Part shown: one piece after another, positions 8,921-16,405 of the stretch
Layout of the letters: each line of letters opens with the position of its first letter
How positions within the stretch are numbered: the first letter of the stretch is position 1
Origin: Pseudomonadota bacterium
GTDB lineage: Bacteria; Myxococcota_A; Polyangia; Haliangiales; Haliangiaceae
Direction: 5' to 3'
Assembly (NCBI GenBank): GCA_022360315.1
Contig: JAKSDA010000167.1
Location: 1-56,720 of the forward strand
Length of the DNA: 56,720 nucleotides
Notes under the pieces: model-generated
The model's input: the letters and a program-made list of their open reading frames with translations, nothing else
Database searches by the model: none
Told to the model about the DNA's origin: nothing
Position numbers and translations under genes: made by a program

Positions 8921-9880
8921 ATGAACTTCGAGCGTATGTTGGAGAAGTGTCGCCGCGGGCAGTGGTCCATTGATCAGATCGATTGGACCCGACCTGCTCG
9001 GCCGATGGGGCGGACCGAGGAGTTGGCGGTGGTTCAGTATTTTGTCAACATGGCCGGCATCGAGAGGTTGGCCAAGGCACTTTTCGAGGAGCAGCGGCGC
9101 CGCACCCGCGATCCTGTGCTCGCCGACATTTTCACCACGTTTATTGCGGACGAGGAGCGACATGCGGTAGCTGCCGGGCGTCTGGCTGAGTACTACGACG
9201 TACATCGCTACAAGACCTATCGGCTCGACCCGGCGCTGGTGCGATTTCGTCCGGCATTTATCGAGGCGATCCGGGCTGTATCGGCGGAGTTCGCCAATAT
9301 GTACATCACGACTGGAGAACTTCTCCTGGACACCGCCCTGTTGCGGGCGCTGAGCGACTATGTGGACGATTCGGTGTGCAGTGAGGTCATGCGGCTCATC
9401 AACCGGGACGAGTCGCGGCATATCGCAATTGACTACCACATGGTCGGGTACTACGCGTCTGCCGGGTATCAGGCGTGGTTGCGCACGCAACCGCGCAAAG
9501 CGCTGAGCCAGCATATCGTGGCGTTGTGGACATTTGCCAGGGTTCTCTACCATGCCAGCCCGTTTGTCCGCCGCATCTTTGTCGAGCCGATCACCCACCT
9601 CGATCCGTCGCGTTCGCGCATGCGCGAGGCGTTCAAGCGAATTCAGATACTCGGCCGCAAACCAGAAGTGGCAAGTCGGCCATTCACGCGTTTTCTACGC
9701 GTACTGCAACTAGCATATGACAGTCCGGTCATCGGCTCGATCTTTGGCCGTTTGCTCACTCGCACGGCCGGCGTTCCGGGCCATGTCCTCACCCAGCTGT
9801 ACAGCGAGTCCGAGGTCGAGCGAGCTTGTGGCATGACCTATGATGAGCTCGCTCGCGAGGCAGTGGCTTCATACCCGTGA
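8921..9880 (+). CDS. Diiron ferritin-like protein, putative oxygenase
   Basis: A 319-residue helical protein with the full diiron-carboxylate set: E48 (GIERLAK), E78-E-R-H81, E133 (TGELLLD) and E164-S-R-H167. This E...ExxH...E...ExxH arrangement is that of ferritin-like four-helix bundles, including ribonucleotide-reductase-like and AurF-type N-oxygenases. The spacing and length fit an oxygenase or desaturase-like enzyme better than an iron store, but the substrate is unknown. The start at ATG 8921 has AGGAAG upstream. It stands alone behind a repeat-rich promoter, suggesting specific regulation. Confidence 0.8.
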   Translation: MNFERMLEKCRRGQWSIDQIDWTRPARPMGRTEELAVVQYFVNMAGIERLAKALFEEQRRRTRDPVLADIFTTFIADEERHAVAAGRLAEYYDVHRYKTYRLDPALVRFRPAFIEAIRAVSAEFANMYITTGELLLDTALLRALSDYVDDSVCSEVMRLINRDESRHIAIDYHMVGYYASAGYQAWLRTQPRKALSQHIVALWTFARVLYHASPFVRRIFVEPITHLDPSRSRMREAFKRIQILGRKPEVASRPFTRFLRVLQLAYDSPVIGSIFGRLLTRTAGVPGHVLTQLYSESEVERACGMTYDELAREAVASYP

Positions 9881-9991
9881 GCCCGGGTCGGGTTGATCGG
9901 CCGGTCCATTGCTGCAGAGTGCGTCGCTGTGCCGGTGATTCTGTCAGTGAGGCCACATGTTGTTGATTCTCTGCGTGGCTACCATGGTCGC

Positions 9992-10816
9992 ATGAACAAG
10001 GTCAGCATACTTATCATTGCCCTGTGCGCGTGCCAGGGAGATCCGCTGGAAGATGCGGGCGACATCGCCGGCTGGGCAAACAGCGCCAGTTCCCTCGCGG
10101 TCTACACCCACGGATACGAACCCATTGCCATTGCCGATGGTGAGATCACGCTGGCTGATCCGAGCTGTCCGGTCGTTGTCGACCACAGCACAAAAGTGAC
10201 AATTACTGGCGACGGTTGCATCGACAGCAAGGGCGACGAGTTTTTTGGCACGGCAACGGTTGTGCGCACTGCCACTGGCCTCGAACTTACCCTGGACGGC
10301 TATGGCCACGGCCGAGACGGTGGTGCGGTGAGTCTGGTCACGGGCACCTTTGCTGTGACCTCGTCGGGCCAAAATGTCCACACATTCAACGTAGACCTCA
10401 TTTCCCGTGGCGGCATCGACACGGATATCGTTTACACGGGTCGAGTGGAGGGAACCTATGATGAACCTACGTTGTGGAACGGCAGCGGCACCATCCGTCG
10501 CAACGACATGACGATCAACTCGGGACGAGTCGAGGCGACCACGGTTGACCAGTTGCGCGACAACGACATATGTCCGGGCCAGAACGTCTCTGGCGTGACC
10601 ACCCTGGCCAGCGAAGAGCATACAGTGGAGATCACCTACGACGGTGCCAGCGACTGCGACGACGACTACAGTGCCCGATGGAGTCGCAATGGGCAAGACC
10701 AGGGTGTCGTCACTGGCGTCACCTGCTCCACGAGCGGCCGCGGTGGCTCCTGGCTGGGGCTCGCCTTGGTTGTTGGGCTTGCCTTTGTGCTCAGGCGAAA
10801 ACCGAGAGCAAAATAG
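9992..10816 (+). CDS. Lipoprotein with MYXO-CTERM-like tail
   Basis: About 274 residues from the internal ATG 9992, chosen because it starts directly with a lipoprotein signal (MNKVSILIIALCACQ); an upstream in-frame start at 9893 only adds a non-signal leader. The middle is rich in Asp, Gly and Thr with alternating beta segments. The end, CSTSGRGG, then a hydrophobic helix (SWLGLALVVGLAFVL), then RRKPRAK, matches the architecture of MYXO-CTERM sorting tails (Cys, transmembrane helix, basic cluster). Those tails are recognised by myxosortase-type intramembrane proteases and give surface anchoring. A lipobox and a sorting tail in one protein is unusual. The function is unknown. Confidence 0.7.
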   Translation: MNKVSILIIALCACQGDPLEDAGDIAGWANSASSLAVYTHGYEPIAIADGEITLADPSCPVVVDHSTKVTITGDGCIDSKGDEFFGTATVVRTATGLELTLDGYGHGRDGGAVSLVTGTFAVTSSGQNVHTFNVDLISRGGIDTDIVYTGRVEGTYDEPTLWNGSGTIRRNDMTINSGRVEATTVDQLRDNDICPGQNVSGVTTLASEEHTVEITYDGASDCDDDYSARWSRNGQDQGVVTGVTCSTSGRGGSWLGLALVVGLAFVLRRKPRAK

Positions 10817-10821
10817 CCACA

Positions 10822-10981
10822 TAGCAGAGTTCGGGAAAAATCCCGAACTCTGCTACCATTGTTGGGCAAAGCCCTCCGGCGGACTCCCGCCGGGCGCCCC
10901 AGGTGGCCGAAATCGGCCGATCGCCGCTCTCGGCCGGGGCGCGCGCAGATTCGGGAAAACGTTTTTTCCCGAATGCTGCTA
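10822..10981. mobile_element. 160-bp palindrome-ended element (MITE or REPIN type)
   Basis: The terminal inverted repeats are TAGCAGAGTTCGGGAAAAA (10822-10840) and the complement of TAGCAGCATTCGGGAAAAA (10963-10981), with 17 of 19 bases matching. Each end is itself a hairpin: 10822-10835 pairs perfectly with 10842-10855 (14 bp, loop AAAAAT), and 10949-10959 pairs with 10964-10974. No coding capacity is visible. The outer TA on both sides could be the TA target duplication of IS630/mariner elements; alternatively, two inverted palindromes are the layout of a REPIN. The left hairpin, six bases after the lipoprotein stop, may also terminate that transcript. Confidence 0.6.
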
Positions 10982-11241
10982 GAAGGCCAAGTCAGGCTAC
11001 CGCATAGCTGATGCCAAGCGCTAGAACCCGGGCAATACATCCGTCGCATCGCCCACCTTGCCAGTGCGCTGATGTGCGCGCAGCGGCCCCTGCTTGTACG
11101 CGGGCTGTACCAGGCCTGCACACTTCGGCCTGTCCGTGGTTTGCACAATGTGTAGCGCAATCAATGCAATAACAGCCAGTTAGCCGTGGCACGCAGGGTG
11201 CATACTGGGTCTTTTATCAACCTTTTTAGGAGAACCTGCCT
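10982..11241. other. Intergenic region with leader of the acidic lipoprotein
   Basis: No gene is recognised. The last 30 bases contain a T-rich stretch (TTTTATCAACCTTTTT) followed by AGGAG eight to nine bases before ATG 11242, a good ribosome-binding site. Confidence 0.45.
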
Positions 11242-11763
11242 ATGCTCCAACCCAAGTGGTTACTGTTCGCGCTTGGTATTGCGCTGTTTGCTGTAGCGTG
11301 TTTTACCGACTCCAACTCTTCCGATCGGAGTGAACTGATCCAGAGCTGCTACGACACCGGCAGCGGGATCAAATGCGTGGACACCCCTGGTGGTGTCCAC
11401 ACAAACGGACTGGACGTCGATGGAGATGGGCAGCTCGACCAATTTGTGTGTGGAGACGGAGTATCCGACTCCGACGAAGACGACGAAGGGGTCGACGACG
11501 ATGAAGGGTCTCAGGCCTTTAAGACTGGAAGTGACGAAGACTCCGACTCCGACTCCGACTCCGACTGCAGCGACTCCGAGTCGGGTGAAGGGGATAGCGA
11601 CAGCGACAGCGAAAGCGACGCTGAGGGCGATGGCGACGCCGACGGTGTCGACGACGAGCAAGACTGCGACTGCATGCCTGTCGATGACCTGCCTCCAGGT
11701 GACGGGGAACCGCCTCCAGGTGACGGGGAACCGCCTCCGGGCGATGGACCAATCGTTCGCTGA
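11242..11763 (+). CDS. Acidic Ser-Asp-repeat lipoprotein
   Basis: A 173-residue lipoprotein with signal MLQPKWLLFALGIALFAVAC and the lipobox cysteine at residue 20. A short cysteine-bearing region follows, then a long acidic low-complexity tract (SDSDSDSD-type, residues about 75-140) and a C-terminal PPGDGE repeat (three copies). NGLDVDGDGQLDQ resembles a thrombospondin-type/EF-like calcium-binding loop. Ser-Asp tracts usually act as extended, calcium-responsive stalks on surface proteins. The low complexity makes homology calls unreliable, but the strong ribosome-binding site and signal peptide support a real gene. Confidence 0.75.
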   Translation: MLQPKWLLFALGIALFAVACFTDSNSSDRSELIQSCYDTGSGIKCVDTPGGVHTNGLDVDGDGQLDQFVCGDGVSDSDEDDEGVDDDEGSQAFKTGSDEDSDSDSDSDCSDSESGEGDSDSDSESDAEGDGDADGVDDEQDCDCMPVDDLPPGDGEPPPGDGEPPPGDGPIVR

Positions 11764-11898
11764 CCGATCGGTCACCGAGTGCTCGTTGTCCGACAAATCG
11801 CGACGCCGCCAGCTCGCACAATGGGTATGATTGCGTTGCGTTGGACGAGCCGGAACAGTCGGTGACACAGGCCCCACTCGAGGGGGGGCTGCGATGCG

Positions 11899-11956
11899 TT
11901 GCCACGTTGGTGACCTGATAGCGTCATTCTTCCAGGTTTTGTCGCCAACGTGGCAA
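11899..11956. other. Long hairpin between two lipoprotein genes
   Basis: TTGCCACGTTGGTGAC (11899-11914) pairs with GTCGCCAACGTGGCAA (11941-11956): a 16-bp stem with one G-T pair and a 26-base loop. No T-tract follows, so it is either a Rho-dependent stop structure or a regulatory RNA element in the leader of the CotH-family gene. The remaining bases of 11764-12044 show no gene. Confidence 0.55.
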
Positions 11957-12044
11957 TGCCCTACTGCCTTTAGCGCGGACGCCGGCTCCTTGCCTTCATT
12001 TGTTATGATCGGGCGGTTCTCTCTGAGCAACTCGCCGGATCGAC

Positions 12045-13772
12045 ATGGCCTGCGCGCCCTCCATATCACAACCTAGCCGACCCAATTGCCCCCTGGTCAC
12101 GTCTCTTCTGCTCGCCGTGTTGGTGATTTTTTCCGGGCCGGGATGCCACTGCACGAGAGCGGCTACACAGGGGGAAACAGGCCAACTACCGGACGATTTT
12201 GATCCGTTTTACGCCCTCGACCTACTGCCCGAGCTCCATATCTCGCTCGACCGTTCAGCCCGCGACAAGCTGGCCAAGAAACCGAGAAAATACGTTCGCG
12301 GCGAGCTCACGTACAACGGCGTGATCTTTGCCGAGGTCGCGGTGCGCCTCAAGGGGCATCGAAGCATGCGCAAGCTCGACGACAAGCCGGCCTTCAAGTT
12401 GCGTTTCGACAAGTACGACCCGGACGGCCGTTTTTTGGGGCAAAAGAAGCTAACTCTCAACAACATGGTCGAGGACCCGACGATGTTGCGCGAGATCCTG
12501 GGCTATCGCGTGTACCGCGAGGCCGGTGTACCTGCGCCCAGGGTCGGCTACGCCACCGTCACGCTCAACGGCGAGCGCAAAGGCCTTTATGCCATTGTCG
12601 AGAATATCGATGATCTCTTCCTCGCCAGCACGTTTGCCGATCCCTCGGGCAACCTGTACGAAGGTGAATACGGGTGCGATCTGTATCCCGACGATGTGCC
12701 CGGTTTCGAGCACGACGAAGGTTCGGACAAGAGCCGGGCCGACCTGGCCGCGTTTGCCGATGTTGCCAGCGGTCCGGCCGAGTCTTTATTCGGCTCCGAA
12801 TCGCCACTCGAGATGACCAGTTTTGTCGGCTATCTCGCGGTCAGCGCGTTCATCGGCGACTTCGACGGCTACCGTCATTCGCACAATTACCGCATTTACC
12901 ACGAGCCGACGCTGGCCAAGTGGTACTTCGTCCCGTGGGGGATCGACCGGGTATTCAAAAAAAACCTTCAAATCTACGACAGCGCGGGCCTTCTGGCCAA
13001 GCGCTGTTTTGCCCATCCCCCGTGTCGGCTGGCCTATGTGCGCACCATGCGCCAGGTGGTGGAGCAGTTCGAGCGACTTCAGCTCGAACAGGGCGTTACA
13101 GTGGTCTCTGCCTTCATCGATGACGCAGCCAGGAGCGATCCGCACAAGCCGTACAGCGACGACAAGACAATTCGCTATCGCGGCAGGATGCTCGACTTCT
13201 TGCGCGAGCGACCAAGCCGGGTCGACCAGCAGCTCGCCTGCCTCGATGCTCGAGGACAGGAGGTCGACAATGACGGCGACGGATACGGGTGCATGGACTG
13301 CAACGACAAGAACCCGGCAATCCACCCCGGAGCTGCCGAGGTCTGCGACCGAATCGACAACGACTGCTCGGGATTAAAAGACGACGCTGCTCAGTGTCCG
13401 TGCCCAACGCACGAGATTTCTGGCCAGACCTTTCATTTCTGCAATCTCCGCATGACCTGGGCTGACGCGAACCAGTTTTGCAAATCGCAAGGCGTCGAGC
13501 TCGCCCGTATCGACAGTGTCGAGATGTCCCGGGCTCTTTACCGCCGGGCGCGCAAGTACAACAAAGAGCGCTGGTGGATCGGCCTAAATGATCGCGATCG
13601 AGAGGACGCTTTTGTGTGGAGCAGCGGAGCACCGGTCGAGTTCACCTACTGGGCCAGAGGAGAACCCGACAACGACGCGTGCAATCAGGATTGCGCCGCC
13701 TTAAAAGAAAAGGGTCGCGGCCGCTGGCACGATACCCACTGCGCGCAAAGGCGGCCATTTCTGTGCCGCTGA
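12045..13772 (+). CDS. CotH kinase-MopE-C-type lectin fusion, secreted
   Basis: 575 residues. The N-terminal signal helix (residues about 17-34) ends in SGPGC, a poor lipobox. Residues 60-390 are a CotH-family (atypical, spore-coat-like) kinase domain: VRLKGHRS, KPAFKLRFD, LNNMVEDPTMLRE, HNYRIY and YFVPWGIDRVF. The usual PWDLD has Gly in place of the first Asp (G299). Residues 408-443 form a MopE-type calcium/copper motif (DNDGDGYGCMDCND ... EVCDRIDNDCSG). Residues 453-575 are a C-type lectin domain with WWIGLNDRD, WARGEPDN and a closing FLC, where EPD replaces the sugar-binding EPN. It is probably an exported surface protein. The domain calls are strong; the biological role is unknown. Confidence 0.85.
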   Translation: MACAPSISQPSRPNCPLVTSLLLAVLVIFSGPGCHCTRAATQGETGQLPDDFDPFYALDLLPELHISLDRSARDKLAKKPRKYVRGELTYNGVIFAEVAVRLKGHRSMRKLDDKPAFKLRFDKYDPDGRFLGQKKLTLNNMVEDPTMLREILGYRVYREAGVPAPRVGYATVTLNGERKGLYAIVENIDDLFLASTFADPSGNLYEGEYGCDLYPDDVPGFEHDEGSDKSRADLAAFADVASGPAESLFGSESPLEMTSFVGYLAVSAFIGDFDGYRHSHNYRIYHEPTLAKWYFVPWGIDRVFKKNLQIYDSAGLLAKRCFAHPPCRLAYVRTMRQVVEQFERLQLEQGVTVVSAFIDDAARSDPHKPYSDDKTIRYRGRMLDFLRERPSRVDQQLACLDARGQEVDNDGDGYGCMDCNDKNPAIHPGAAEVCDRIDNDCSGLKDDAAQCPCPTHEISGQTFHFCNLRMTWADANQFCKSQGVELARIDSVEMSRALYRRARKYNKERWWIGLNDRDREDAFVWSSGAPVEFTYWARGEPDNDACNQDCAALKEKGRGRWHDTHCAQRRPFLCR

Positions 13773-13820
13773 CCGGCGGCGGGCAGGAGTGGTGCCAACA
13801 GCGCCGCCGGCCTGTTTTTT
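13773..13820 (+). terminator. Intrinsic terminator after the CotH fusion gene
   Basis: CCGGCGGCG (13773-13781) and CGCCGCCGG (13802-13810) form a GC-rich stem starting right at the TGA stop. A smaller GGCA/TGCC stem lies inside the loop, and TTTTTT follows at 13815-13820. This is a canonical Rho-independent terminator and separates the surface gene from the methylase operon. Confidence 0.8.
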
Positions 13821-14099
13821 CACGACCCAATTGCTCCCGTACCGGTACGATTGCCGGGTTTTTTTGCACAGGAGCGCGGCCAGACCGCTTGCAGGCAGCT
13901 CGTGGGAAGCAGAGATGGTTTCCGGCTGGGTCGCCGGGTCTTTCCTGGCGATCATGCTCGGTAATGACAATCGCTTGGGATTTCGGCGAAGAGGGCTGCA
14001 ACTGTGTACTGATACCCTCGGCTGCGATGCGGATAGACATCAACCGCTCAGGGCTGCTACGGTCTGCCCCCTTCCAGGTTCTCAGGACCGGCGCACGCC
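13821..14099. other. Leader region of the four-gene methylase operon
   Basis: 279 bases with no credible gene on either strand. It must contain the promoter of the operon starting at 14100. A run of eight T (about 13860-13867) follows GCCGGGTTTT. No clear -35/-10 pair was identified. Confidence 0.4.
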
Positions 14100-15458
14100 G
14101 TGACTCATTGCCTCGTAGAAAACCCAGCCGTTGTACTCGATGAGCTCCGAGAACGGTACGCGAACGAAGCCAGCCCGATCCCGGTCGACTTCCGACAGAT
14201 CGTCCCGCATTTGCGCGATGACGCTGGACTGAACAACCTCCACACTTATCCCGCCAAGCTCCTGCGACACATCCCCCAGTTCTTCCTTGCAATTCCAGAG
14301 TTGGCCAGGCCTGGACAGCTCGTTCTGGATCCGTTCTGCGGTTCTGGCACAGTGCTGCTCGAAGCGCGCCTGGCGAAGCTGCAAGCATGTGGTGCAGACT
14401 CAAATCCGCTCGCGCGCCTGATCGCAGAGGTGAAAACCACCCCCATTGAACGCGGCCGCATGAATCGTGGCATCCGCCGTCTTCTTGCCCGCATCCCTGC
14501 GAAGTCACAGATCGATCCACCAGAAGTTGTGAACGTCGACTATTGGTTCTATCCGCACGTAAAGAGAGACCTACTCCGCATCCTTGAAGCCGTTCGCGCC
14601 ACTCGAAGCGACGACCTTCGGCGCTTTTTCTCGGTTGTCTTTTCCCGTTGCGTCCGGCGGGTCAGCCTTGCAGATCCGCGTGTACCGGTGCCAGTCAGGC
14701 TCAGACCATCTCGATACCCCAGCACTCACCCATTGCGCTCGAAGCTCGAAGCTCGACTCCGTCGCCTTCGCGTCATCAGTGTCGAGCGAGTGTTTCGCGA
14801 GGCGCTGGCCGATTCTGCTGAGCGCCTCACCAAGCTCTCCGGGCTGTTGAGTGACCCACCCGGGATCGTGCATATATCTGAGGACGCGCGCAATCTGAGG
14901 CTCGACAATGGATCGCACCGTCCCGCCGCCTCCGTCGACTTCGTCATCACCTCGCCGCCGTACGTCGGGGCTCAGAAGTACATCAGATCCTGCAGTCTCA
15001 GTCTCAACTGGCTCGGGCTCTGTACGCCGGGCGAGTTTCGCCAACTCGAAGATCTCAACATCGGCCGCGAGCACTACCCACAAGCATCGTACCAGAATTC
15101 CCTGCATACGAGGATCGACGGGGTCGATATCCTGCTCGACCGTGTTCGCCAAGACAATCCTCTCCGGGCTCACATCGCCGCTACATACCTGATCGAACTG
15201 CAGGACGCATTCCGCGAGATCGCTCGCGTCATGAAACCCGGTGCATACATGGTCCTCGTTGTGGGAAACAACCTGGTCGGCAGTAGACAGTTCGAGACAA
15301 CGCGATACGCGAGGGAAATCCTCGAAAAGCTCGGGCTACAATCCATCCTGGTCCTCGCTGACGAAATCCGTTCGCGGGGGCTTCTCACCAAACGCCACCA
15401 TACGGCCGGGATGATTCACCGAGAACACGTGTCCATCTATCAAAAGGGAGTGCCGTGA
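14100..15458 (+). CDS. DNA methylase with TSPPY motif
   Basis: 452 residues. The S-adenosylmethionine-binding motif I is LDPFCGSGTVLLEA (about 76-89), preceded by NLHTYPAKLLRHIP (about 46-59), the region that opens many TSPPY-type methylases. The catalytic motif IV is FVITSPPYVG (281-290). TSPPY is typical of N4-cytosine or N6-adenine DNA methyltransferases. About 200 residues separate motif I from motif IV and may hold target recognition. The start is GTG 14100. Its stop overlaps the next start (GTGA), so the genes are translationally coupled. No restriction endonuclease is adjacent. It is probably the modification or self-marking arm of the operon. Confidence 0.8.
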   Translation: MTHCLVENPAVVLDELRERYANEASPIPVDFRQIVPHLRDDAGLNNLHTYPAKLLRHIPQFFLAIPELARPGQLVLDPFCGSGTVLLEARLAKLQACGADSNPLARLIAEVKTTPIERGRMNRGIRRLLARIPAKSQIDPPEVVNVDYWFYPHVKRDLLRILEAVRATRSDDLRRFFSVVFSRCVRRVSLADPRVPVPVRLRPSRYPSTHPLRSKLEARLRRLRVISVERVFREALADSAERLTKLSGLLSDPPGIVHISEDARNLRLDNGSHRPAASVDFVITSPPYVGAQKYIRSCSLSLNWLGLCTPGEFRQLEDLNIGREHYPQASYQNSLHTRIDGVDILLDRVRQDNPLRAHIAATYLIELQDAFREIARVMKPGAYMVLVVGNNLVGSRQFETTRYAREILEKLGLQSILVLADEIRSRGLLTKRHHTAGMIHREHVSIYQKGVP

Positions 15459-16396
15459 ACCCCAGCGAGAAGTTACTCGGCCAGATCAAGACGCTGAACG
15501 AGACGTTATGGGATCACCAGGCCAACGAACCGCGCGTGAAGCAATGGCTGGGGCATTTCGACGATCCGAAAGACTCGGTTTCCGATCGCCTGCACGCGCT
15601 GTACCTGCTCAGCAGCTTCAGCTATTTCAACCAGCGACTCCTGCGCGAACTGCTGCACGCGATGTTTCGAGATCGAATCCGCTATCCCGTGATCTCCGAC
15701 ATACGACGGCGTCACGATGACACTACCGACGTAGAGTTGATTCGCAGCGAGTTCAAGAAAGTACTGGGCAGAACACGCTTTCTCGGCATTGGCAACCCGT
15801 CCGAGAGCGGTACACATCTGCTCTACTTGTTTCGTCAGGCGAATCGCCTCGACAAGGAACTCTTTATCCATACTCACGAAGTGTTCGACTGGACTCAGAG
15901 CCGGCCAACCGTCCTGGATGAGATCGATCGTCTCGTATTCATCGACGATCTGGCCGGTTCTGGTACCCAGGCGATCCGCTACTCCCGCGGCTTTGTGAAA
16001 CAGGTCAAGGCGCAAAAACCGAATCTTCACATCGCCTATCACATGCTCTTTGCCACGACCAAAGCGCTTGCGCAAATCAGAAGGACAACTCAGTTCGATC
16101 AGGTCGACGCTGTTTGCGAACTCGACGATTCATTTCGCTGCGTGGCCGACGAATCGCGATATTTTCCTGCCAACGTCGAGGGCGTCACACTTGAAGCCGC
16201 GCGCGAAATGGCCAGGCGATATGGCCAGCAGCTGGCTGGAAAGGCGACAGCGCTCGGGTTCAAGAACGGACAGCTGCTGCTCGGCTTCGCGCACAACATT
16301 CCGAACAACACGTTGCCCATATTGTGGCATCGAGGTCACTCAAACCGTCGTTGGTCGCCTCTTTTCGAGCGCCACGACAAGATTCTGAACACCTGA
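15455..16396 (+). CDS. Phosphoribosyltransferase-like protein of conflict type
   Basis: 313 residues from GTG 15455, with GGGAG five bases upstream. An N-terminal helical region (1-100) is followed by a Rossmann-like part in which VFIDDLAGSGTQ (161-172) matches the PRPP-binding loop of type I phosphoribosyltransferases (hydrophobic strand, Asp-Asp, small residues, Gly-Thr). The rest does not look like a nucleotide-salvage enzyme. From memory it resembles the family named PRTase-CE in predicted prokaryotic conflict systems, which often neighbours an Orc/Cdc6-like ATPase, as here. Whether it makes, cleaves or senses a nucleotide is unknown. Confidence 0.65.
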   Translation: MNPSEKLLGQIKTLNETLWDHQANEPRVKQWLGHFDDPKDSVSDRLHALYLLSSFSYFNQRLLRELLHAMFRDRIRYPVISDIRRRHDDTTDVELIRSEFKKVLGRTRFLGIGNPSESGTHLLYLFRQANRLDKELFIHTHEVFDWTQSRPTVLDEIDRLVFIDDLAGSGTQAIRYSRGFVKQVKAQKPNLHIAYHMLFATTKALAQIRRTTQFDQVDAVCELDDSFRCVADESRYFPANVEGVTLEAAREMARRYGQQLAGKATALGFKNGQLLLGFAHNIPNNTLPILWHRGHSNRRWSPLFERHDKILNT

Positions 16397-16405
16397 GGTC
16401 CGGGG

